This document shows positions 1 to 6,293 of a stretch of DNA of 11,283 bases, in pieces. The DNA comes from Bacillota bacterium (GTDB lineage Bacteria > Bacillota > Bacilli > Bacillales_B > DSM-18226), in contig JAUZQA010000079.1 of NCBI GenBank assembly GCA_030705665.1, positions 1-11,283 on the forward strand, given 5' to 3'. Both the position numbers and the translations under genes were made by a program. The first letter of the stretch is position 1. Every line of letters begins with the position of its first letter. Below the pieces are notes generated by a model that was not told where the DNA came from, ran no database searches, and saw only the letters and a list, made by a program, of their open reading frames with translations.

Positions 1-324
1 AATCGCTGACTGCTGCATGTCAAAATTGCTTTCTGTACTGCCAGTAATCGGAACCTTCAAATGAAGCTCGTTAAGTCCTTTTTGGATTCCACTTGTCAGT
101 GGGTCCCATGCTTCATCCCCGCAAAAATTTGTAAGGACAACAGAAATAGGTTCTCCACCTGCTGCCAAACATTCCATCACTGCCACTCGAAACGAGTAGT
201 ACGCAGTCGTTTCATATGGCACCACGACCAAATCATTCCTTTTCATACCAATTGCCCCACTGTTATCGGCCGCAATAATAAGGGTGTTCTTTCCCTGGAA
301 TGGAAGGGTTAAAACGTTTCTCAT
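1..324 (-). CDS. cblS: Alpha-ribazole kinase CblS, N-terminal part (cut by window edge)
   Basis: The first 108 codons are visible, in frame to position 1; the rest lies outside the window. The ATG at 324-322 overlaps the cblT stop as ATGA, with no gap. The visible part has an acidic nucleotide-site-like segment (AADNSGAIG, residues 18-26), a helix with RVAVMECLAAGGEP (46-59), and GSTESNF (95-101). These patterns resemble the N-terminal domain of the AIR synthase/ThiL (PurM-like) superfamily. In Listeria and Geobacillus, CblS phosphorylates alpha-ribazole to alpha-ribazole 5'-phosphate and is encoded with the transporter CblT, the arrangement seen here. The product would be the lower-ligand substrate of CobS, which is encoded upstream in the same operon. 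The family name rests on remembered similarity and on the cblT neighbour. A generic PurM-like ATP-binding protein is the alternative. Confidence 0.72.
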   Translation of the reverse strand, partial: MRNVLTLPFQGKNTLIIAADNSGAIGMKRNDLVVVPYETTAYYSFRVAVMECLAAGGEPISVVLTNFCGDEAWDPLTSGIQKGLNELHLKVPITGSTESNFDMQQSAI

Positions 325-815
325 AGATGGACATCTCTCTTTTTCAGCCCATGCTGTACCAATGATGAAAGTCTCGGAATTAAAATTAATGCGATCACAG
401 TGTTAATGACCGAACCGATTAACAAGGACGGAACAATAGCGATATAAAAGCCTTTATTCATTAGAAAAATAAACGGAATTGGAGCCACAAACGCATTCCC
501 GATGATAAAAACGATACCCGACAGCATCTTTTTGCTTTTTTTATATAAAATCCCAAATATCCAAACAAGCACAGCCATTTCAAGTGCAATGAGGATATGC
601 ATGGGGCCTAATGGAAAACCGCCGATTAACGCTGAAAGTAAATGTCCTAACGCTCCCGTAACGGCTCCGGCGCCCACACCAAACAATGCAGCAGCAAGCA
701 ATGCCGGTAATGCATCCAATGCTACACTATCTACTACGGCAGGAATTTTGATGCTTGCGCCGACAGCTGACAGTGCAATCATTAAAGCGATCAAGCTAAT
801 TTTTTTTGTGTTCAT
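321..815 (-). CDS. cblT: Predicted alpha-ribazole transporter CblT (ECF-type S component)
   Basis: This is a 164-residue, very hydrophobic, alanine- and glycine-rich membrane protein with about five likely membrane segments (roughly residues 5-22, 36-62, 72-92, 98-118 and 124-147). Length and composition fit the substrate-binding S components of energy-coupling factor vitamin transporters. The N-terminal helix, followed by D-S-V-ALDALPALL-A (29-41) and G-GA-TGALGHLLSALIGG-P (48-68), is typical of the CblT branch. No ECF ATPase or T component is nearby, so it probably uses a shared energising module encoded elsewhere. The start has a strong site (AAGGAGG, 830-824) inside the end of the adenosyltransferase gene, whose TAG stop abuts this ATG. 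The stop overlaps the cblS start. Specificity for alpha-ribazole is inferred from the cblT-cblS pairing and the lack of cobT in the window; another corrinoid-related ligand is possible. Confidence 0.78.
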   Translation of the reverse strand: MNTKKISLIALMIALSAVGASIKIPAVVDSVALDALPALLAAALFGVGAGAVTGALGHLLSALIGGFPLGPMHILIALEMAVLVWIFGILYKKSKKMLSGIVFIIGNAFVAPIPFIFLMNKGFYIAIVPSLLIGSVINTVIALILIPRLSSLVQHGLKKRDVHL

Positions 816-1400
816 CTACTTGTCCTCCTTTCTCTTTCCGTCTCGGAACACCTTTGCACTGCGCACATATTCTACGTCTTTTACACGCAGCCGATAATTA
901 ATAACTCTTGCCAAAGCAAAAAAGTAGTCTGATAGACGATTTAAATATTTTTGTGAGATTAGCGGTGTTTTGGGATCAGTCTTTGCCAATTTCACTACTA
1001 ATCTTTCTGCCCTTCTTGTAATGGTTCGGGCAATGTGAATGGAGGCAGCCGGCTTTGTTCCCCCAGGTAAAATAAAGCGTTCAAGTTCGGGTGCCTCTTC
1101 CGTGAATTCGTCAATCCTTAATTCCAAATAGTCAATCGACTCTTTTTGAAGCTTGTTTTCCCGTTTTTCAATTACATTTGCAAGGTCCCCGCCGCAATCA
1201 AATAGCTCATGTTGAATTTTTTCAAGATCGGCAAGCACATCTGCAAATATTTGCGGGTCAAGTTCGACGATTGCCTGTCCGACAAAACAATTTACTTCAT
1301 CTACAGTTCCGTAAGCCTCGACACGGGTATCATCCTTATCCACGCGGCCGCCGATGATGCTTGTTTTTCCCCCGTCTCCTGTTCGTGTGTAAATTCTCAT
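816..1400 (-). CDS. pduO: PduO-type ATP:cob(I)alamin adenosyltransferase
   Basis: The enzyme transfers the 5'-deoxyadenosyl group from ATP to the cobalt of a cob(I)alamin or cobinamide, giving the coenzyme form that later enzymes of the pathway use. The 194-residue protein has the PduO N-terminal ATP-binding signature TRTGDGG (5-11), GTVDEVN (31-37), the central LPGG (111-114) followed by a basic ARTITRRAER segment (124-133), and the C-terminal NRLSDYFFALAR helix (154-165). The usual family length is about 185-200 residues, so it looks complete. It starts 14 bases after the stop of the short cobU-like gene, with the strong site AAGGGGG (1415-1409) overlapping that stop. It is cytoplasmic and soluble by composition. 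The Bacillus subtilis homologue is called YvqK. CbiZ in this operon acts on adenosylated cobinamide, which fits this gene's presence. Confidence 0.93.
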   Translation of the reverse strand: MRIYTRTGDGGKTSIIGGRVDKDDTRVEAYGTVDEVNCFVGQAIVELDPQIFADVLADLEKIQHELFDCGGDLANVIEKRENKLQKESIDYLELRIDEFTEEAPELERFILPGGTKPAASIHIARTITRRAERLVVKLAKTDPKTPLISQKYLNRLSDYFFALARVINYRLRVKDVEYVRSAKVFRDGKRKEDK

Positions 1401-1414
1401 AATATAATTCCCCC

Positions 1415-1849
1415 TTATTTTATTGATTGATTAAGCCCATACCATATGACGTCCATTTTTTTTGCCTTTGCAGCTGTGTCTTGATACACCCAGCCGGTTA
1501 AATCACGCCAAATACGCTTTTCCTTTTCAAGCGGGACAATCCCCTTTGATATATCTGTTCCAATCAAAACTAAATTTCTGCCGCTGCCGTTTTTCTCCCA
1601 GCACAGCCAATCATTTAAGCACGTATTCCAGGTCGTCCGTGAATGGTTAATATCGTAATCCTCTGTTAAAATCTTCAACCAGATTTCAATTCCTTCTAAA
1701 ACAACAAAATCTTGATTGAAATCCGTTAAATTTTGCGGGAGCTTCTGGCTTTCATAAGCTGATACCCAGCCATCATGTTGATCGACTTGGTATGTCTTCT
1801 TCACCCATGCTCTTTTTCCGTTAAAGGCACCTCCTGTAATAAAATGCAT
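1415..1849 (-). CDS. Short, divergent CobU-like protein (second CobU paralogue)
   Basis: This 144-residue protein is recognisable as CobU family by its C-terminal half: GIVP (103-106) followed by R-WRDLTGW-YQ (112-123) and a final WYGL matches the EVGxGIVP...FRDxxGxxNQ block of canonical CobU. The N-terminus keeps a P-loop-like GGAFNGKR (6-13), but the usual Ser or Thr after the Lys is Arg. The segment with the guanylylated His of CobU (RHxxxR, followed by W-T-E) is absent, and the protein is some 40-45 residues shorter than the family norm. It may therefore lack the full kinase/guanylyltransferase reaction. The start is well supported by AAGGAGGGG (1864-1856), although the gene overlaps cobC by 49 bases. 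Automatic annotation would probably call it adenosylcobinamide kinase/guanylyltransferase; I would not assign that activity. It could be a partner of the full-length CobU (4660-5235). Confidence 0.8.
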   Translation of the reverse strand: MHFITGGAFNGKRAWVKKTYQVDQHDGWVSAYESQKLPQNLTDFNQDFVVLEGIEIWLKILTEDYDINHSRTTWNTCLNDWLCWEKNGSGRNLVLIGTDISKGIVPLEKEKRIWRDLTGWVYQDTAAKAKKMDVIWYGLNQSIK

Positions 1850-2421
1850 CGCTCACCCCTCCTTAGTGCTTCACGCTCAAAAATAAGCTCAATTCCAGTT
1901 CCGTGCAGTACCTTCCAGCTCCAAAATTCCTTTTCCTCTGGTGCAAACTTCGCTAAAAGATACTTTACCACTCCCCCATGGGTGACCACGGCACAGCGCT
2001 GAATGCCCCTGTTAAAAATCTCTTGGGTAACACGGCCCCAGCCGTTCAGAACTCTTTCACTGAATTGCGGAAAAGCTTCTCCATTGGGAGGATAATAATG
2101 GACAGGGTCATCGATCCACTGCCGATACAATGTATTTTCTTTCAGTTCTTCATATGTTTTTCCCTGCCATTTGCCAAAATCCATTTCTCTTAGTTCTTTT
2201 AATAGAATACATTCCTCGTTTGGAAACAAAAGATTGGCTGTATGGATGCACCGCCTAAGATCACTTGAAAAATAGCATTCGTAAGTGCTCTTAGTTGCTA
2301 AATTTTTCGATTCTGGACATAAGGGAGAGTCATTCCAGCCCAAATAAGCTTTCCGTTTATTTTCTTCGGTTAACCCATGACGAAATAATGCAATAACCAC
2401 ACGGTCAGCCATAAAATACAT
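1801..2421 (-). CDS. cobC: CobC-like histidine phosphatase (alpha-ribazole/adenosylcobalamin phosphate phosphatase)
   Basis: This is a histidine phosphatase (phosphoglycerate mutase-like) enzyme of 206 residues. It has the catalytic FRHG (13-16, His15 as phospho-acceptor), SSDLRRC (52-58) carrying the phosphate-binding Arg, the ELREMDFGKWQGKTYEEL block (76-93) and the second catalytic His in VTHGG (146-150). In the nucleotide-loop pathway CobC removes the 5'-phosphate from adenosylcobalamin phosphate, or from alpha-ribazole phosphate. Family sequence alone does not distinguish CobC from other small-molecule phosphatases; the name rests mainly on position between cobS and the cobU-like gene. 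The ATG at 2421 has GAAGGG seven to eight bases upstream and overlaps the end of cobS by 52 bases. A second ATG at 2412 is possible but lacks a well-placed site. The 3' end overlaps the next gene by 49 bases. Confidence 0.87.
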   Translation of the reverse strand: MYFMADRVVIALFRHGLTEENKRKAYLGWNDSPLCPESKNLATKSTYECYFSSDLRRCIHTANLLFPNEECILLKELREMDFGKWQGKTYEELKENTLYRQWIDDPVHYYPPNGEAFPQFSERVLNGWGRVTQEIFNRGIQRCAVVTHGGVVKYLLAKFAPEEKEFWSWKVLHGTGIELIFEREALRRGERCILLQEVPLTEKEHG

Positions 2422-3158
2422 TCAGTCCCTTCTACTGTAGCTCCTAATACGTCACCCGTAATGCCCCCAAACCACTTGAGAGCATTTCTTCGGAAAATGA
2501 GGTAACAAATCATTGCCGCTATAAGCAAAAAACAAATTGGGATTAATAATTCCCTTAAAAAAAATAGGATTAAAAGAAACATAAGGACATAGAAAGGATA
2601 AATCCAAAGTACTTTTACGGTTGCTGCTTTTTGAAATAGACGTCCAAGCCCTTCATCTTTAGCCGCCTGAACAGTTAACAAGATGGTACCCATCACATTT
2701 TTACTTAAAAACGGAATGGCTGCGATCAAAAAGTAAGTAACAAAATGAATGTTCATAACAAGCTCATAGATAAAGAAAAAGCGGCAGCTCAAAAGGACAA
2801 TGACCGAGATTACGCCAAATGCGCCTGTTCGCGGATCCTTCATAATCTCAAGCCGTTTTTCCTGATCCTGATAGGAAAAATAAGCATCACTTGCATCCAT
2901 CCAGCCATCTAAATGAATGCCGCCCGTAAGCAAAATCGTTGCCAGCCACAAAAGAAAAGCCGAGGCTGCATGTGAAAATGGCGTCCAGTTTATCGATGCA
3001 TACAAAAGGCATGAATAAAGCATGCCCTGGAAAAATCCCAATAATGGAAAAGCTTGAACGGCTCCTCTTAGATGTTCTCGATCCATCGGCAATTCCAGCT
3101 TAATTGGGATTGCCGTGAAAAATTGCAGGTTTATCAACAACCCTTTTAATAACTTCAT
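2370..3158 (-). CDS. cobS: Adenosylcobinamide-GDP ribazoletransferase (cobalamin synthase) CobS
   Basis: CobS is the integral membrane enzyme that joins adenosylcobinamide-GDP to alpha-ribazole (phosphate), making cobalamin (phosphate) and releasing GMP. I chose the ATG at 3158, giving 262 residues, because it overlaps the cobQ stop as ATGA and the family starts near the K-GL-NLQF-TAIPI segment; an upstream ATG at 3203 would add 15 unlikely residues. Family hallmarks are TGGIHLDGWMDASDA (78-92), with the acidic residues of the CDP-alcohol-transferase-like site, RLEIMKDPRTGAFG (102-115), and GGITGDVLGA near the C-terminus. Several hydrophobic segments of 18-22 residues lie between these motifs, as expected of a multi-pass membrane protein. 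HLDGWMDASDA differs slightly from the commoner HLDGLADTADG form, but the acidic positions are kept. Confidence 0.94.
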   Translation of the reverse strand: MKLLKGLLINLQFFTAIPIKLELPMDREHLRGAVQAFPLLGFFQGMLYSCLLYASINWTPFSHAASAFLLWLATILLTGGIHLDGWMDASDAYFSYQDQEKRLEIMKDPRTGAFGVISVIVLLSCRFFFIYELVMNIHFVTYFLIAAIPFLSKNVMGTILLTVQAAKDEGLGRLFQKAATVKVLWIYPFYVLMFLLILFFLRELLIPICFLLIAAMICYLIFRRNALKWFGGITGDVLGATVEGTECILWLTVWLLHYFVMG

Positions 3159-4663
3159 ACTCTTGAACTCCAGCGGTTGATGATATTTGTCAGGAGCTCC
3201 CAATTTATGTGTTCTTTCATTTGGAAGGCAAGGTCATCAAACCGTTGATCCTTAAAATCTTTGATATGAACCACTTCTTTTGTGGGAAGTCCTTTGGATT
3301 TTCGGATCATATTCAGCCATTGATTTCTCCACCTGTCATTATGAAAAAGATGATGGAGATAGGTTCCAATTACTTTCCCATTTTCACCATAGTAACCATC
3401 TGACTTTCCTTCGATTGTTTGGAGAAAGGAACATCCTTCCCTTGCCAGTATCGTCCTGCCCAAGTGAATCTCATATCCTTCTAACCTACCAAGATATGAA
3501 AGATCGGTATCTTCATGAAAATGAGCGGCTGTCCTGACCGTTTCTTTTTCATCCTGGAAAAATGTTCGCGCGGGAATAATCCCTAACCCCTGCACACGAA
3601 GGCTTGCAATTCCTGTATCCGAACCAGCTTCATCGATCAACTCTTCACCAAGTATTTGATAGCCGCCGCAAATTCCGACTAAAAATCCGCCCTCTTCTAA
3701 ATGTTTTTGAATGGCGTCATCCAGATGTTTTACTCTTATAAAATTCAAATCGTTCATTGTACTCTTGGTTCCGGGAATAATCACTGCATCCGGCCGTCCA
3801 ATTTCCGAAGAATCCTTCACCCAGCGTACTGAAACATCTTTTTCGTATAGAAATGGCTCCAAGTCGCTGTAGTTTGAAATAAACGGCAGCCTTATCACGG
3901 CAATATCAAGCTCAGCTTTTTTTCCGCCTCCAAATTGCTGGCTAATGGATAAAGAGTCTTCCCCATCAATCATATGATTTTCTACATATGGTAAAACACC
4001 CAAAACAGGAATCCCTGTTTTCTCTTCCAGCCAGCGAACTCCATCCTCAAATAATGAAAGATCGCCGCGGAATTTATTGATAATCAAGCCAGCGACCCTT
4101 TTTCTTTCCTCAGGTTCCAGAAGTTCAAGCGTGCCAATAATACTGGCAAAAACGCCCCCACGGTCAATATCGGAAACAAGGATAACCGGCACATCGGCCA
4201 TTTCTGCCACTTTCATATTCACAATCTCTCTATCTTTTAAATTGATTTCTACAGGACTACCCGCCCCTTCGACAACTAAAAGATCATATTCATTTTCCAA
4301 GCGGGCAAGTGCTTCTTGGATTGCTTCAAGCCCTTTCTCATAAAAGCTTTCCCGATATTCTCGCCCCGATAAGGATTCCGCAGCCTTCCCCAGGAAAACT
4401 ACTTCCGAATGCAAATGTGATCTTGGCTTTAATAAAATCGGATTCATCCACACACTTGCTTCCGTCTTCGCTGCTTCTGCCTGTATTCCCTGTGCTCTGC
4501 CAATCTCCTTACCATCAACGGTGACGTAAGAATTATTGGACATGTTTTGTGATTTAAAAGGCGCAACCCTCATCCCTTCATTAGCAAACATTCTGCACAG
4601 AGCCGTCACTATTAAGCTTTTGCCCACATCGGAAGCAGTTCCCTGAATCATTACCCCTTTCAA
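3155..4663 (-). CDS. cobQ: Cobyric acid synthase CobQ (CbiP)
   Basis: CobQ amidates the b, d, e and g side chains of adenosylcobyrinic acid a,c-diamide using glutamine and ATP. From the TTG start the protein has 502 residues: a dethiobiotin-synthetase-like N-terminal domain with P-loop GTASDVGKS (8-16), then a class I glutamine amidotransferase domain with the nucleophile in GICGGYQ (Cys332), GYEIHLG (396-402) and the catalytic-His segment YLHHLF (435-440). I prefer the TTG at 4663: it overlaps the cobU stop as TTGA, has AGAAGGTG five bases upstream, and gives the family-typical MKG-MIQGTASDVGKS start. An ATG at 4681 would add six residues and an ATG at 4651 has poor spacing. The enzyme belongs to the stage before CbiB, and no other corrin-ring enzyme is in the window, so its substrate must come from an unlinked operon or from uptake. 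Confidence 0.95.
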   Translation of the reverse strand: MKGVMIQGTASDVGKSLIVTALCRMFANEGMRVAPFKSQNMSNNSYVTVDGKEIGRAQGIQAEAAKTEASVWMNPILLKPRSHLHSEVVFLGKAAESLSGREYRESFYEKGLEAIQEALARLENEYDLLVVEGAGSPVEINLKDREIVNMKVAEMADVPVILVSDIDRGGVFASIIGTLELLEPEERKRVAGLIINKFRGDLSLFEDGVRWLEEKTGIPVLGVLPYVENHMIDGEDSLSISQQFGGGKKAELDIAVIRLPFISNYSDLEPFLYEKDVSVRWVKDSSEIGRPDAVIIPGTKSTMNDLNFIRVKHLDDAIQKHLEEGGFLVGICGGYQILGEELIDEAGSDTGIASLRVQGLGIIPARTFFQDEKETVRTAAHFHEDTDLSYLGRLEGYEIHLGRTILAREGCSFLQTIEGKSDGYYGENGKVIGTYLHHLFHNDRWRNQWLNMIRKSKGLPTKEVVHIKDFKDQRFDDLAFQMKEHINWELLTNIINRWSSRV

Positions 4664-5235
4664 TCCAACACCTTCTTCCATGCAATTGGAATTCCCGCTT
4701 CCACATAATATGCCTGGTCAGATTCCCTGACTATTCTTTGATGAATGTGCCCAAGCAATTTTTTATAGCTAAAAACAAGGGCGTTAGCAGATATTGGCTC
4801 ATTCATAACTTCATTACTAACCACGATCAAGGTTCCCGCCTGCCTTTTTAGTGTCAAAATTCCGCTTATGATCTTTTCATATACTGAATCCAGGAAAAGC
4901 TGGTCCCACTTATTTGCAACTGAATAGAGTTCATTGTTTAATAAGGTAGTCACACAATCCAGCAAAAGAATATCCCCCTCCTTAATATAGGGAGCAATTT
5001 CACCAATACTTACAGGCTGCTCAACAGTCTTCCAGTGATGCTTCGTATTTTCACGATCCTGCTGATGCCTTTTAATTCTTTCATTCATTTCGGAATCAAA
5101 TGGAACACCCGTTGCGATATAACGCAGATTTCCTCCTGAACGTGCGGCTATGTCCACAGCAGTCTTTTCAGCAAAACTGCTCTTGCCGCTTCTGACACCG
5201 CCTGATACAAAAATTAATGATGGAGCATCCGCCAT
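4660..5235 (-). CDS. cobU: Adenosylcobinamide kinase/adenosylcobinamide-phosphate guanylyltransferase CobU
   Basis: CobU phosphorylates adenosylcobinamide and then transfers GMP from GTP to give adenosylcobinamide-GDP, the CobS substrate. The 191-residue protein matches family length and has Walker A GGVRSGKS (12-19), the IATG-PFDSEM-ERI-RHQQDR block (40-61), where His57 aligns with the guanylylated His of Salmonella CobU, and LLDCVTTLLNN (91-101). Its C-terminal half is unusual: after SNEV (140-143), the family's G-x-GIVP is replaced by MNEPIS, and the RxFRDxxGxxNQ block is weakened to FSYKKLLGHIHQ. The short cobU-like gene downstream keeps exactly these C-terminal features. The ATG at 5235 has GGAGGTG upstream and overlaps the end of cobD by 22 bases; the stop overlaps the cobQ TTG. 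Kinase activity seems likely; complete bifunctionality is less certain. Confidence 0.9.
   Translation of the reverse strand: MADAPSLIFVSGGVRSGKSSFAEKTAVDIAARSGGNLRYIATGVPFDSEMNERIKRHQQDRENTKHHWKTVEQPVSIGEIAPYIKEGDILLLDCVTTLLNNELYSVANKWDQLFLDSVYEKIISGILTLKRQAGTLIVVSNEVMNEPISANALVFSYKKLLGHIHQRIVRESDQAYYVEAGIPIAWKKVLD
4669..4676 (-). promoter_or_regulatory. Ribosome binding site supporting the cobQ TTG start
   Basis: AGAAGGTG on the minus strand lies five bases before the TTG at 4663. The TTG overlaps the cobU TGA as TTGA, mirroring the ATGA junctions at cobQ/cobS, cbiZ/cbiB and cblT/cblS. This supports the TTG over the ATG codons at 4681 and 4651. Confidence 0.65.
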
Positions 5236-6293
5236 TCCTTCAGCACCTCCATTAGCCGCTGATTTTCATGAGTGTTTTTGATGGCAAAGCGCAGCCATTT
5301 CCCCTCCAAACCAGGAAAGTTAAAAGTATGACGCGGAATGACTCCTTTTTTCAGCAAGAATTCAAATAACGGAAATTGATCCTTTAAATAGGGATCCTTT
5401 AATAAGTAAAAATTCACCTCAGAGGCTGAAATGGTAAATTCCTGTTGTCGGTAATAGGTGAAAAGTTTATTCCGTTCGTTGGCGATAAGGCTCTGAGTCC
5501 TTTTAATAAATGCTTTCTCTTCCATACATATTTCACCCGCCGCCAAAGCAATTGCATTGGTACTCCAATGAGACTGTATGGATTGCAGTTTTGCAATCAT
5601 TCCGGGATGTCCCACTAAATAGCCGAGCCGAATCCCCGGGATGGCAAACATTTTCGTCATTGAACGGATAATGATTAGATTGGAGAATCTCTTTATGTAT
5701 GGAATAAAAGATTGATAGTCCAGCAGAAAGTCAAAAAAGGCCTCATCCAATATAAATAAACAATCGTTTTTTTCACATTCTTCCAGCAGCACAAGGAGGT
5801 CAGCTTTCGAGTAATGAATTCCTGTTGGATTATTTGGATTACAGAAAAACATCGCATCCGCGTCCCTCAATTTCGGACGTATTTGTTCGAGAGAAAGGTC
5901 AAAATCGGGCGCTTCTAATTGGCAAGTTATGATCTCACAGCGATTGACCCTGCATGCTTGCTCATACTCTGAAAATGCGGGCTGAATCAGCAAAACCTTT
6001 TTACCCTCCAGCATTCTCGCAACTAATGTAATCAGCTCTGCCCCACCGTTTCCTACCAGCAAAGAATCAATTGGAATCTGTTCCTTTTCCGATATTTTTC
6101 CCTTCAAAGTTAAGGCATATGGATCAGGATAAACCGTGACCTTTTTGTAGATTTCATTCCAGCTTATTTTCAATGCTTCTGGCGGACCAAGCGGATTAAT
6201 GTTAGCACTAAAATCAAGGTAGTTTTCTGGAAGCATCATACCCATTGCTTCATAGAGATATTGAGGATTGGATCCATGTGATGGCCATTTCAA
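5214..6293 (-). CDS. cobD: Threonine-phosphate decarboxylase CobD (PLP-dependent)
   Basis: This is a fold-type I aminotransferase-like enzyme (359 residues). In cobalamin synthesis it decarboxylates L-threonine O-3-phosphate to (R)-1-amino-2-propanol O-2-phosphate, which CbiB attaches to adenosylcobyric acid. Visible motifs are HGSNP near the N-terminus (6-10), NPNNPTG (152-158), DEAF (183-186), the PLP-binding Lys in SMTK (Lys214) followed by F-IPGIRLGY (216-225), and the C-terminal substrate-binding LRFAIK (334-339). The HG-NP opening and the cbiB/cobU neighbours distinguish it from histidinol-phosphate aminotransferase, the nearest relative. The start is a TTG at 6293 with an excellent AGGAGGG seven bases upstream; it overlaps the cbiB end by 44 bases. 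Naming follows Salmonella: CobD of the aerobic Pseudomonas scheme is instead the CbiB equivalent. Confidence 0.93.
   Translation of the reverse strand: MKWPSHGSNPQYLYEAMGMMLPENYLDFSANINPLGPPEALKISWNEIYKKVTVYPDPYALTLKGKISEKEQIPIDSLLVGNGGAELITLVARMLEGKKVLLIQPAFSEYEQACRVNRCEIITCQLEAPDFDLSLEQIRPKLRDADAMFFCNPNNPTGIHYSKADLLVLLEECEKNDCLFILDEAFFDFLLDYQSFIPYIKRFSNLIIIRSMTKMFAIPGIRLGYLVGHPGMIAKLQSIQSHWSTNAIALAAGEICMEEKAFIKRTQSLIANERNKLFTYYRQQEFTISASEVNFYLLKDPYLKDQFPLFEFLLKKGVIPRHTFNFPGLEGKWLRFAIKNTHENQRLMEVLKEWRMLHH

Noticed and set aside
502..897. Plus-strand open frame of 131 codons opposite cblT and pduO
   Set aside because: It is antisense to two well-supported genes, and its low-complexity Ala/Asn/Pro composition mirrors the alanine-rich cblT codons; it has no credible ribosome binding site context.
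3159..3203. Longer cobS with a start at 3203
   Set aside because: The extra 15 residues lie inside cobQ and are not family-like; the ATG at 3158 forms an ATGA overlap and matches the usual CobS start.
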